Shown here: positions 8,012-16,448 of the stretch, one piece after another
How positions within the stretch are numbered: position 1 is the stretch's first letter
Layout: each line of letters begins with the position of its first letter
Source of the DNA: FEN-680 sp036845225
Lineage (GTDB): Bacteria > Actinomycetota > Geothermincolia > Fen-727 > Anoxymicrobiaceae
DNA: 64,000 bases
Direction of reading: 5' to 3'
Assembly: GCA_036845225.1 (NCBI GenBank)
Contig: DAIUEJ010000005.1
Location: forward strand, 1 to 64,000
Program-made: the position numbers and the translations under genes
Notes under the pieces: model-generated
What the model saw: the letters and a program-made list of their open reading frames with translations, nothing else
Databases searched by the model: none
Told to the model about the DNA's origin: nothing

Positions 8012-8734
8012 TTACTGCATCCCGACTTCGTGGGCGAGGATGACCGCCTCCGCTATCTCCCTGACGGGGCGCCGGGTGTCCATCGACTTTCGCCTCATCG
8101 CCTGGAAGGCCTCGTAGCCGCTGATGCCGCGCTCCTCCATCAGGATGTCTTTCGCGCGCTCGATCAGCTTTCGGGTGACGAGCTCCTCTTCCATCAACTG
8201 CGCCTTTATAACCAGGTCGGTGTTCTCGATAGCCATGGCCGCCTGGTTCGCAACAGTCCCCAGGATGGTCTTCTCCTCGCGGGAGAACTCGTGGGGCACT
8301 GACGTATAGCAGTTGATGACCCCGAGCACGCGCCCCTTGATGCTCATCGGCATGCACAACAGCGAACAGAGGTTCTCCTTCACGGCGACCTCTTTGTTGA
8401 CGTAGAGGGGGTCCTCTTTCACGTCCCAGCTATCGACAGGCTTGCCTTCTTTGGCCGCGAGCCCGCTGAGGCCCTCCCCGATTATGACAGGCGGTTTCTT
8501 GAGGTAGTCTTCACTGACAGCCTGTGTAGCTTTGATCTCAAGCTCGCCGGTCTGCTCGTTCAACAGCATCAGCGAACAGATGTTCGAGCCCATCACCTTC
8601 GCGGTGACGACCACGATCAGCCTGAGTATGTCATCCAGGTAGGTCTCGGAAGTTATAGCCGCGCTGATCTCTGACAGCGCCTCGAGGTGTCGGCTAGCCC
8701 CGGCGGGCTTGGCGCCCTCGCTTTCTTCGCCCAT
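8012..8734 (-). CDS. GAF-ANTAR transcription antitermination regulator
   Basis: About 240 residues. About residues 20-170 form a GAF sensor domain (ISAAITSETYLDDILRLIV at its start, LGTVANQAAMAIENTD at its end). The last 60 or so are an ANTAR RNA-binding domain (RKLIERAKDILMEERGISGYEAF followed by RRPVREIAEAV). ANTAR proteins stabilise tandem hexaloop RNAs and prevent termination. The gene lies between a DUF2804 gene (18 bases) and the NuoEF gene (about 190 bases), on the same strand. A candidate target sits in that gap. The start is ATG 8734 or GTG 8737; the RBS is weak. The GAF ligand is unknown. Confidence 0.85.
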   Translation of the reverse strand: MGEESEGAKPAGASRHLEALSEISAAITSETYLDDILRLIVVVTAKVMGSNICSLMLLNEQTGELEIKATQAVSEDYLKKPPVIIGEGLSGLAAKEGKPVDSWDVKEDPLYVNKEVAVKENLCSLLCMPMSIKGRVLGVINCYTSVPHEFSREEKTILGTVANQAAMAIENTDLVIKAQLMEEELVTRKLIERAKDILMEERGISGYEAFQAMRRKSMDTRRPVREIAEAVILAHEVGMQ

Positions 8735-8752
8735 CACACACGTCCATTTCTT

Positions 8753-9805
8753 CTAGAAACGCGCCAGGTGCCACTCGCACAGCCCGAACATGCCGTCCAC
8801 GTCCACCTTCCGCGCGGCCGGGCCCGGCATGGTGCCTTTGAAATCACCGAAGGGCTGGTGGAAATCTGACATCACAACCCCGAGGTTGACCTTGCCCTCG
8901 CGCTCCCCCTCGGGCTTGAAGGTGAGGTCAAGGCCGTCTGCCGAGGTGGAGACCTTCCACGGCTTCATGAGGTCTCCCTTGTCGAACTCGAACTGCGCCG
9001 CCCCCAGGAGCGTGATCTTGCCGTCCACCCAGGTGCAGTTCTCGTTGTAATCCTCGTCACAGGTGATGAAATTCTGGCAGGCGTTCATCGCGATGAGCCT
9101 GCCGTTCTCATCATGCCCGCCGAACGTCGCCCAGTTCCAGAACGTGTGATAAGGGTAGAAAGTCTTCTGGACGTCCACGAGCCCCACGTCGGTCGCCGGG
9201 TTGAGCTTGATCTCTTTGTCGCCCACGATCACTTTGCCCTCCACGGGGGCCGCCGCCTTGTGAGTGTAGAGCGGCCTGTTAGGTGCCACGGGGCTCACCT
9301 GGACCAGAGGCTGAAGCTTCTCAATGTCTTCCAGCATGTATATCTCGGCGTTGATCGGAGGCTTGTTGCTCTTGCCCTTGATCTCGACCCTCAGGCGGTG
9401 GAGGCCGCTGTCGAGCCTGTTCTCGAACTCCATGCTGTAGCCGAAGGAGCGGAAGTAACACTCGCCGTGCCACAGCTCGCGGGCGACCCTCACCGGCCCC
9501 CCCACCGAGGTGCGCTCATGCTCGAAGAAATGGCCGTTCTGCCGGTTGTAGACGTAGAAGAAGGAAGTCCCCATGAACTTCGCGTCAAAGATCACCATCC
9601 CGAAGTAATAGTCATCGGTAATGATCCCGAAGTGCTCCCATTCCTTCAGCCTGAAGTCCCGCACCGTGCGGGGAACCTTGCGGCCGCGCATCTCCAGCTC
9701 GACGTCCAGGAGGTTCACCTCGCGGAAAGGCTCCTCGAACGTGCCGAACTCGGCGACCTGTCCCTCAGCGACCATCCTCGCCGGCGTCGCTTTAAGTTCT
9801 CTCAT
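8753..9805 (-). CDS. DUF2804 family protein
   Basis: 350 residues matching the DUF2804 pattern: a beta-rich protein with many aromatic residues and segments such as TFYPYHTFWNWATFGG, NACQNFITCDEDYNENCTWVDGK and GLCEWHLARF at the C-terminus. Family members resemble the AttH/lipocalin-like hydrolase fold; no enzymatic role is established. I chose ATG 9805 because GGAAAGGAAAGGAC lies just before it; a longer reading to 9862 lacks a site. It is the first gene of the operon leading to the ANTAR protein and the NuoEF complex. Its part in that pathway is unclear. Confidence 0.75.
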   Translation of the reverse strand: MRELKATPARMVAEGQVAEFGTFEEPFREVNLLDVELEMRGRKVPRTVRDFRLKEWEHFGIITDDYYFGMVIFDAKFMGTSFFYVYNRQNGHFFEHERTSVGGPVRVARELWHGECYFRSFGYSMEFENRLDSGLHRLRVEIKGKSNKPPINAEIYMLEDIEKLQPLVQVSPVAPNRPLYTHKAAAPVEGKVIVGDKEIKLNPATDVGLVDVQKTFYPYHTFWNWATFGGHDENGRLIAMNACQNFITCDEDYNENCTWVDGKITLLGAAQFEFDKGDLMKPWKVSTSADGLDLTFKPEGEREGKVNLGVVMSDFHQPFGDFKGTMPGPAARKVDVDGMFGLCEWHLARF

Positions 9806-9924
9806 GTCCTTTCCTTTCCTGTGGGGCGCCGCCCCGACCACGTTGCCGTTTGTATCCGCCACTGGATATCATAATTGTACCGGGCGAACGGCGCCAGCAG
9901 CCCTCGATACCAGGAGGCGATCTC

Positions 9925-11165
9925 GTGAACCAGTGGGAAAACGCCCTGAGCGACCTCGATGAAGTCGCGAGCTTCCTCGAACTGCCTCAAGACCAGACAG
10001 TCATACTGAAGAGTCCTCGCCGGATACTGTGCGTCTCGCTACCTGTGCGCATGGACAACTGGTCGATCGAGGTCTTCGAAGGCTTTCGCGTCCAGCACAG
10101 CCTCGACCGCGGCCCGGCCAAAGGCGGGCTGCGGTACCACCCGGGGGTCACTATCGACGAGATGAAAGCGCTCGCGATGCTGATGACGTGGAAGTGCGCG
10201 GTCGTGAAGATCCCGTACGGCGGCGCTAAAGGTGGCGTCATCTGCGAGCCGGATAACATGTCGTCCTCAGAGCTCGAGCGGCTGACGCGCCGCTATACCT
10301 CCGAGGTCGGGATAATACTCGGACCCGAGAAAGACATCCCCGCTCCCGACGTGAACACCAACCCTCAGATAATGGCATGGATCATGGACACTTACAGCGT
10401 CAACGCAGGGTACTCGGTGCCCGAGGTGGTAACAGGAAAGCCAACCGAGATCGGCGGGTCCGAAGGCCGCTTCGACGCGACCGCCCGGGGAGTGATTTCG
10501 ACGATCGAGGAGGCGTGCCGGGTGACTGGGACGACGCTCGAGGGTTCCACCGTCGCGATCCAGGGCGCCGGAAACGTGGGTGGCAACGTCGCCAAGCTCG
10601 CTACGGACAAGGGAGCCCGCGTCGTCGCGATATCGGACGTCCGCGGCGGGATATATAATCCCAAGGGCCTCAATCTCTGGGCAGTCGCCGCCCGGACCAT
10701 GAAGACGGGTTCCGTCTGCGGCACTCCTGACTGCCGGGACATAACCAACGAGGAGCTGCTGACGCTAGACGTGGACATCCTGGTCCCGGCCGCGCTTGGC
10801 GGGACCATCACCATGGACAACGTCGAGTCAGTCAAGGCCCGCATTGTGGCGGAGGCCGCCAATGCCCCCGTGACGCCTGAAGCGGAGAGAGAGTCCTTTT
10901 CGAGCGCGGTACCTTCGTGATCCCTGACATCCTCTGCAACGCGGGAGGAGTCACCGTGAGCTACTTCGAATGGGTGCAGAACATCCAGTCGCTCCTGTGG
11001 AAGGAAGAGGACGTCTACGAGCGCCTGTACGAGATAATGGTCACCGCTTTCTACCGGGTCCTCGAGATCGGCAAGCACCATGGCGTGAACCTGCGTCTTG
11101 CTTCGATGATCCTGGCAGTCGACCGGGTCTCAAAGGCGATCAAGGCTCGGGGCCTTTACCCCTGA
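9925..11165 (+). CDS. Glutamate (Glu/Leu/Phe/Val-type) dehydrogenase, apparent frameshift
   Basis: This catalyses reversible oxidative deamination of glutamate to 2-oxoglutarate and ammonium. The substrate domain shows GPAKGGLRYHPGV and KIPYGGAKGGV, which holds the catalytic Lys. The Rossmann nucleotide site is IQGAGNVGGNVAKL. The C-terminal motif CNAGGVTVSYFEWVQN lies in another frame from about 10900. The frames join if the TTTT run at 897-900 of this kilobase (10897-10900) had five T, giving the normal ESFFERGTFVIPD passage. GTG at 9925 has an AGGAGG site. The full length of about 413 residues is normal for the family. It is read as one gene with a one-base deletion; decay cannot be excluded. 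Confidence 0.75.
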
Positions 11166-11184
11166 CTAAACTTTTAGGGCGTTC

Positions 11185-11283
11185 GATGCACCACTGGGGT
11201 CAGGCACCGGTGGTGCATTTTTGATGTTTGACCAGGGAAACGTATTTAAATGCACCACCGGTGCCTGACCCCAGTGGTGCATC
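11185..11283. repeat. REPIN-like inverted repeat (two REP elements head to head)
   Basis: A 36-bp arm at 11185-11220 is the exact reverse complement of 11248-11283, with a 27-base spacer. Each arm is itself a small palindrome: ATGCACCAC and GTGGTGCAT flank a GGGGTCAGGCACC core. The same core, as GGGACAGGCACC, flanks the Y1 transposase at 32.8-33.7 kb. The element lies between the 3' ends of the convergent glutamate dehydrogenase and nadE genes, where its hairpin could also end transcription both ways. Confidence 0.8.
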
Positions 11284-11293
11284 CCCGAAACGT

Positions 11294-13027
11294 TTAGCGG
11301 CGGCGGGTTGAGATGGGCATCCGCCAGTCGCGGCCGAACGCCCGGGGAGTGATCTTGACCCCGACGGGAGCCTGCCGCCGCTTGTACTCGTTGGCGTCGA
11401 CCGTCGCTATCACCCGTGAGACGAGTTCGTGGCTCATGCCTCTAGCCACTATCTCCTGAGCGCCCAGCCCTTGTTCGACGTACGCCTCCAGCACGGGGTC
11501 GAGCTCCTCATAGGGAGGCAGTGAGTCGGTGTCGAGCTGGTCCGCCCGGAGCTCGGCGGTAGGCGGCCGCTCGATTATGAACGCCGGGATGACTTCCTTG
11601 CCCGCGCGCTCGTTGATGTACTCGGCAACCTCGTAGACCTGTGTCTTCAAGAGGTCCTTGATCAGAGCGAAGCCTCCTGCCATGTCCCCGTACAGAGTGC
11701 AGTAGCCCATCGACAGCTCGCTCTTGTTGCCGGTGGCCAGCACCAGCCAGCCGAACTGGTTGGATAACGCCATCAGGAGGTTGCCCCTGATCCGTGCCTG
11801 GAGGTTCTCGTAGGCGACCCCTTCGTCTTTCTCGCCCAGCTCAGGCGCCAGGTCCTCCACATAGCTGGTGTAGACCGATCCTATCGGCAGCACTATCAAC
11901 TTCACCCCGAGGTTTTGCACGAGCTCCTCCGCCGCGCTGCCGCTCTCCCCCGCCGTGTACTTGGAGGGGAGGAAAACACATACCACGTTCTCCTTACCCA
12001 GCGCCTCTACGGCGAGCGCCGCGGTCAGCGCCGAGTCGATCCCGCCGGAGAGCCCGAGCACGACCTTCTTGAACCCGTTCTTGGCGACGTATTCATCCAG
12101 GCCCAGCACCAGCGCCTCGAATATCTCTTCGGTGAGCGACATCTCCGCGACCGGCTCCACGCGCCCTGAATCAGGCCTCGCGGCCTCGAAGGTGGACGGC
12201 TTTTCCAGGACGCAGACCTCAACCTCTGAGTGAGGGCACTCCGCCCGGCTGTAGCGGAACCGCGGCTCCAGGAGGCGATTGCTCTTGAGGGGCTCGAGGT
12301 CGACCTCGCACACCAGCAGCTCTTCTTCAAACCTCCGGGCCGTCGCGATGAACCCCTGTTGAGGATGATAGACACAGGACCCGCCGTCGAAGACCAGCTC
12401 GTCCTGGGCGCCGACCATGTTGCAGTAAGCGATCACGACCGGCCCGTCCATCGACCTCGATGCGATCAGTTTCCTGCGGTACTCGTATTTTCCGCGGTTG
12501 AACGGGGACGCCGATAGGTTGAGGATGATCTCGGCGCCTCCGCGCGCCACCTGCTCTTCCACCGGCCCGCCGGGGAACCAGATATCCTCACAGATGGTTA
12601 TTCCCACGCGCACCCCGGAGACTTCGATCACCACGTTGCGGTTGCCGGCGCCGAAGTACCTCTTCTCATCGAAGACGCCGTAGTTAGGGAGAAAAGTCTT
12701 CCTGTAGACGCAGCGCAACTTTCCCCGGTTGATAACGGCCGCCGAGTTGAAGACGTCGTAGTCCGCCTCGGCGTAGCCCACCACCGCGATGGTGTCACCG
12801 ATGCCGCTCGCGAGCTCGTTCATCGCGGCCATGCTGCTGCGGTTGAAATCGGTCTTGAGGAGGAGGTCCTCGGGAGGATACCCGGTCAGGCAAAGCTCCG
12901 GGAAGAGCACTATGTCCGCGCCGGCGGCCTTTGCCTCCTCGACGTACTCCATTATCTTGCTCGAGTTGCCCTCGAGATCTCCGACCGCGCTCTTGACCTG
13001 AGCGAGCGCAAGAACCAGTCCTGGCAC
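11294..13027 (-). CDS. nadE: Glutamine-dependent NAD+ synthetase
   Basis: 577 residues. This amidates deamido-NAD with glutamine as nitrogen donor. The N-terminal nitrilase-type glutaminase domain carries Glu in FPELCLTGYPPEDLL, Lys in YRKTFLPNYGVFDEKRYF and the nucleophile Cys in GITICEDIWFPGG. The C-terminal ATP-pyrophosphatase domain has the SGGIDS P-loop (LGLSGGIDSALTAAL). The length fits the two-domain bacterial form. The start is GTG 13027 with GGGAGG seven bases upstream. It is the third gene after amt and glnK on the same strand, 61 bases behind glnK, so it is likely to respond to nitrogen supply. Confidence 0.93.
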   Translation of the reverse strand: MPGLVLALAQVKSAVGDLEGNSSKIMEYVEEAKAAGADIVLFPELCLTGYPPEDLLLKTDFNRSSMAAMNELASGIGDTIAVVGYAEADYDVFNSAAVINRGKLRCVYRKTFLPNYGVFDEKRYFGAGNRNVVIEVSGVRVGITICEDIWFPGGPVEEQVARGGAEIILNLSASPFNRGKYEYRRKLIASRSMDGPVVIAYCNMVGAQDELVFDGGSCVYHPQQGFIATARRFEEELLVCEVDLEPLKSNRLLEPRFRYSRAECPHSEVEVCVLEKPSTFEAARPDSGRVEPVAEMSLTEEIFEALVLGLDEYVAKNGFKKVVLGLSGGIDSALTAALAVEALGKENVVCVFLPSKYTAGESGSAAEELVQNLGVKLIVLPIGSVYTSYVEDLAPELGEKDEGVAYENLQARIRGNLLMALSNQFGWLVLATGNKSELSMGYCTLYGDMAGGFALIKDLLKTQVYEVAEYINERAGKEVIPAFIIERPPTAELRADQLDTDSLPPYEELDPVLEAYVEQGLGAQEIVARGMSHELVSRVIATVDANEYKRRQAPVGVKITPRAFGRDWRMPISTRRR

Positions 13028-13088
13028 CTTTCAACCTCCCTGCCGTGCCGCTTCAAAATAGCATACCACGACACGCCGGGAGGCACGC

Positions 13089-13427
13089 TCAGATGGCCCG
13101 GTCTCCGACCTCTCCCGTCCTTACCCGTATCGCGTCGGCTACATCGGTGACGAATATCTTGCCGTCGCCGATCGCGCCGGTTCGCGCCTTCCTGACGATG
13201 ATGTCGATCATCTTCTCCAGGTCCTCGTCCATGACGACGACCTCGACCTTCACCTTTGGTATGAACCGGATAGTGTAGGCGTTGCCCCGCCATTGCTGCT
13301 CCAGGCCCTTCTGCTTGCCGTGGCCTTTCACCGCGGTGATGGTGACGCCCGGGTAACCGATGGTCTCGAGCCCGTCGATCACTGAATCCAGCTTGTTCGT
13401 TCTAACTATCGCCTCGACCTTTTTCAT
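13089..13427 (-). CDS. glnK: Nitrogen regulatory protein PII
   Basis: 112 residues, the standard PII length. It starts MKKVEAIVRTNKLDSV. The T-loop region is GHGKQKGLEQQWRGNAYTIRF, with Tyr51 at the position modified in other PII proteins. The B/C-loop segment KARTGAIGDGKIFV binds ATP/ADP and 2-oxoglutarate. GlnK trimers plug Amt channels when nitrogen is ample. The gene lies 18 bases after amt in the same operon, the classic amtB-glnK pair, so it almost certainly controls that transporter. Confidence 0.95.
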   Translation of the reverse strand: MKKVEAIVRTNKLDSVIDGLETIGYPGVTITAVKGHGKQKGLEQQWRGNAYTIRFIPKVKVEVVVMDEDLEKMIDIIVRKARTGAIGDGKIFVTDVADAIRVRTGEVGDRAI

Positions 13428-13445
13428 CAGTCCTCCACTATCGGC

Positions 13446-15002
13446 TCAGGCAATGTCGTCATAAAGGTCCGTGGTCTCGTCCGTGTATGCCGGGACTCCC
13501 ATCTCTGCGGAGTCGAGGCCGTTCACCTCATCCGCGGGGGCCACCCTGATGCCCTGGATCTTATCCTGCACTTTGAAGAACGCATACGCGAGCGTGCACA
13601 CGAACACGATGCACGTCGCCGCGCCGATGAGCTGCACCAGGAACTGTCCATATCCCCCGTAGAGCAGGCCTCTGACGGTCCCTGACACACCGTTCCACCC
13701 GGCACCGTAGGTGCCGTCCGCGAAGATGCCCAGCGCGATGACTCCCCATAGTCCGTTGACGCCGTGGACCGCCACCGCGCCGACGGGGTCGTCGATCTTG
13801 AAGCGCCGCTCCAGTGTGGTCACCGCGACGCACACCAGCACGCCGGCGATGGCACCTATGATCGCGGCTTCCCAGCCGGACACGAAAGCGCACGGCGCGG
13901 TGATGGCCACGAGTCCCGCGAGGCACCCGTTGGCGCTCATGGACGGGTCCGGGAACCCCGTCTTCTTCCACATATACAGCATCGCCACTACGGCACCGAA
14001 ACAAGACGCGAGCAAGGTGTTGGTGGCGACCACCGCCAGCCTGAGGTCGCCGCCGTTCAGGGTGCTGGCGGCGTTGAACCCGAACCATCCGAACACCAGG
14101 ATGATGGTCCCGACGATCGCTAGGGGGATGTTGTGCCCGGGTATCGCCCGCGGCGTGCCGTCTTTCTTGAACTTCCCGATGCGCGGTCCGAGCACGAGTA
14201 TTCCCATCAGGCCCGTCAGGCCGCCCACGGCGTGCACCACCGACGACCCCGCGAAATCGACGAAGCCGTGTCCGAGGTGAGCGTGCACACCGAGCTGCGA
14301 CAGCCAGCCGCCGCCCCATACCCAGTTGCCGAAGATCGGGTACAGGATAGCGCCCATGAATAACCCGTATACGCAGAACGCGGAGAACTTCCAGCGCTCG
14401 GCCATCGCCCCGGTGGGAATGGTCGCCGCCGTGTCCATGAACACTACTTCAAACAGGAAGAACAGGAAGATCCCGGTATCGTATGCCGGGCCACCCAGGG
14501 CGAAGCCCTTGAACCCGAAGAGGCCCCATCCGCCGATACCCACCTCGCGCGTCATGATCGCGGTGCCGCCGAACATCTTGAGCGCGCCTACCCCTCCGAA
14601 CATGATCCCGAACCCGACGAAGTAGAAAGCCAGTACGGCGATGCCGAATATCATGAAGTTGGTCATCATGACGTGGAGCGCGTTCTTCTTCTGGCAGAAG
14701 CCCGTCTCGAGCAGCGCGAACCCGGCCTGCATGAAGAAGACCAGGATGCCGCCGAGAAACACCCAGATGAAGTTGGTGGCGATCTTGTTGTGGCCGACGT
14801 CATCGAGCACGGCGTCCACGGGGCTGGCGCCCTTGTCGGCCGGAGCAGAGACATCGGTCCTGTTGCCGGTCTTTGTTCCGTTCGGGTCACCCGCCCTCGC
14901 GATGGAACCGAGGCAGAACAGGGCCATAATGATAAGTGCGGCCACCAGCGTCGCCCTGTATAGCTTGTGGCGCCTGTCGCGCATGGTCGTCAAATCCGTC
15001 AC
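13446..15002 (-). CDS. amt: Ammonium transporter (Amt family)
   Basis: 518 residues. An N-terminal signal-like helix (about residues 18-36) is followed by a hydrophilic region to about residue 75, then about eleven membrane helices of the Amt fold. Conserved pieces are GFALLETGFCQKKN, DFAGSSVVHAVGG and VHGVNGLWG (with the pore His). It takes up ammonium across the cytoplasmic membrane. GTG 15002 or ATG 14984 could be the start; neither has a strong RBS. It heads amt-glnK-nadE. A four-part GlnR-type box lies 58-95 bases upstream, so expression under nitrogen limitation is expected. Confidence 0.92.
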   Translation of the reverse strand: MTDLTTMRDRRHKLYRATLVAALIIMALFCLGSIARAGDPNGTKTGNRTDVSAPADKGASPVDAVLDDVGHNKIATNFIWVFLGGILVFFMQAGFALLETGFCQKKNALHVMMTNFMIFGIAVLAFYFVGFGIMFGGVGALKMFGGTAIMTREVGIGGWGLFGFKGFALGGPAYDTGIFLFFLFEVVFMDTAATIPTGAMAERWKFSAFCVYGLFMGAILYPIFGNWVWGGGWLSQLGVHAHLGHGFVDFAGSSVVHAVGGLTGLMGILVLGPRIGKFKKDGTPRAIPGHNIPLAIVGTIILVFGWFGFNAASTLNGGDLRLAVVATNTLLASCFGAVVAMLYMWKKTGFPDPSMSANGCLAGLVAITAPCAFVSGWEAAIIGAIAGVLVCVAVTTLERRFKIDDPVGAVAVHGVNGLWGVIALGIFADGTYGAGWNGVSGTVRGLLYGGYGQFLVQLIGAATCIVFVCTLAYAFFKVQDKIQGIRVAPADEVNGLDSAEMGVPAYTDETTDLYDDIA

Positions 15003-15043
15003 GCCCGTCTGACCCCCGTTCGCAGACCGTGTCTCATGAACTC

Positions 15044-15097
15044 AGGTTAGAAGGGCGATGTTTCGTGACGGTTTCACGAATGTAAAATGTAGGTAAC
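15044..15097 (-). promoter_or_regulatory. amt promoter with GlnR-type box
   Basis: On the minus strand there are four pentamers with exactly six bases between each: GTTAC (15097-15093), TTTAC (15086-15082), GAAAC (15075-15071) and GAAAC (15064-15060). Ten bases further is TAACCT (15049-15044), a weak -10 hexamer. The layout and the ATCGCC bases after the last GAAAC are the same as upstream of glnA. It resembles the actinobacterial GlnR a/b-site consensus (gTnAC-n6-GaAAC). The box replaces the -35 region, as expected for an activator. Confidence 0.75.
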
Positions 15098-15114
15098 AGC
15101 CGAATGCGCCTCCG

Positions 15115-15140
15115 AGGTCAGGCCCCCGTGGTGCATTTTG
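15115..15140. repeat. Half REP element
   Basis: AGGTCAGGCCCCCGTGGTGCAT is one arm of the REP type seen at 11.2 kb, with one changed base in the core. It lies between the amt promoter and the IS1380 remnant. The region from here to about 15390 holds no gene I can support. Confidence 0.45.
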
Positions 15141-15389
15141 ACATCAGGCTCAGGACCGGTCAGGGAAGAGGCGTTCCCGGTGGGTGCTTTCGGGCGCGTT
15201 GCTTCTCTACGGCGTCTGTGACGCCCATCAGTGCCTTCTCGAGTGCCGCCCCGTAGCCCGCGCCGACTGCTCCATGAACAGCCCCCTGCGAGCGCCCTCA
15301 GGGCGCGTGCTACGCGATGCGGGGTCAAGGGCTCCGGGGTCCGGCTCGCACTCGGCGCCCAGCAGTCTTCCCCAGTAATACGGGGTTGT

Positions 15390-16049
15390 GAGCTCTACTT
15401 CCGAGGGGATGCCGCCTTCGCCTCACCGGGCGTCTACGAATACCTGGAGCAGAACCACATCCTCTACGCCACCAGACTTCCCGCAAACCAGGTACTCTCC
15501 AGGGATATAGAGCACCTCATGACCAGGCCGGTGGGAAGACCTCCCAAGAGACCAAGGGTTTTCTACCATGACTTCTCCTACCAGGCCACCTCCTGGAGCA
15601 CGCCCAGGAGGGTGATTGCGAAGGTGGAGTGGCACGCAGGTGAGCTGTTCCCGAGGGTTGGCTTTATCGTGACCAACATGACCGCGAAAGCCAAGAACGT
15701 GGTGAGGTTCTACAACAAGCGCGGCAACTGCGAGCAGTGGATAAAGGAAGGGAAACGCACCCTTACCTGGACCAGGTTATCCTGCACCAGGTTCTCCTCC
15801 AACCAGGTGAGGCTCGCGCTGTTCGTCCTGGCGTACAACATGGGAAACTTCCTCCGCCGTTTCGCCCTTCCGAGTCAGGTCTCGCACTGGTCGCTATCCA
15901 GCATCCAGCTCAAGCTCATAAAGATTGGAGCAAAGGTGATGAGCCATTCGAGGAGGACGATCTTCCAGATGGCGGAGGTCGCCGTCCCTGAGGCGCTATT
16001 CGCCGCTCTCCTGGAGCGTATACGTTGCCTGGTCGCCGCGCCGACTTGA
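15390..16049 (+). mobile_element. IS1380-family transposase remnant, 5' truncated
   Basis: About 220 residues of the C-terminal half of an IS1380-type DDE transposase: ELYFRGDAAFASPGVYEYLE, RLPANQVLSRDIEHLMTRP, VGRPPKRPRVFYHDF, EWHAGELFPRVGFIVTNM, GNCEQWIKEGKR and LAYNMGNFLRR. The first catalytic Asp lies in GDAAF and the catalytic Glu near CEQWIKEGK. The N-terminal half of the normal roughly 430-residue enzyme is absent: the frame upstream of 15390 does not resemble it, though it stays open to 15231. It marks the left edge of the AT-richer island. Confidence 0.8.
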
Positions 16050-16198
16050 TAGGCACAGAGGTTGTTCACATGAACGCAGAGATAACGGTCAATGGTCCTC
16101 AATCGTCATCGAAGACGGGCTCGACAGGCAGGCGGTAACTTCGAGAAAGAGAGACGAGGGCGAGATTGCGCCTCGGTAATCGGCTTCAAGGGGGTATA

Positions 16199-16444
16199 AT
16201 GATGGCGTCGGCGGCTGGAAATGGGAAATGTCAGCTGAAAGTAATAGGCCGCTTGAAACCCCCCTTGTTTTCACCAGAAGAAACATGGGAGAAGATTGGG
16301 AATGTCGACAACGTGGTTTTCCCTACCGGAGCAGTGGTTAGAAATGGCCGTGTCTATATTTACTATGGCGCTGCCGACAAGTTGATTGCCGCGAGATCTG
16401 TTGATCTGGCAGAGCTGTTGACCAAACTCAAGAGAAGCCCGTGA
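16199..16444 (+). pseudogene. GH130 glycoside phosphorylase, C-terminal remnant
   Basis: Only about 80 residues. The segment from about residue 30 (ETWEKIGNVDNVVFPTGAV, then RVYIYYGAADKLIAARSV) matches the last blade of the five-bladed GH130 propeller, including the usual NVVFPTG and YYGAAD motifs. A full enzyme has 300-350 residues; a complete paralogue lies at 19.8-20.7 kb. The stop is 5 bases before the start of the GT4 fusion gene. It is probably the tail of a gene destroyed when the island was rearranged. Confidence 0.6.
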
Positions 16445-16448
16445 GACC

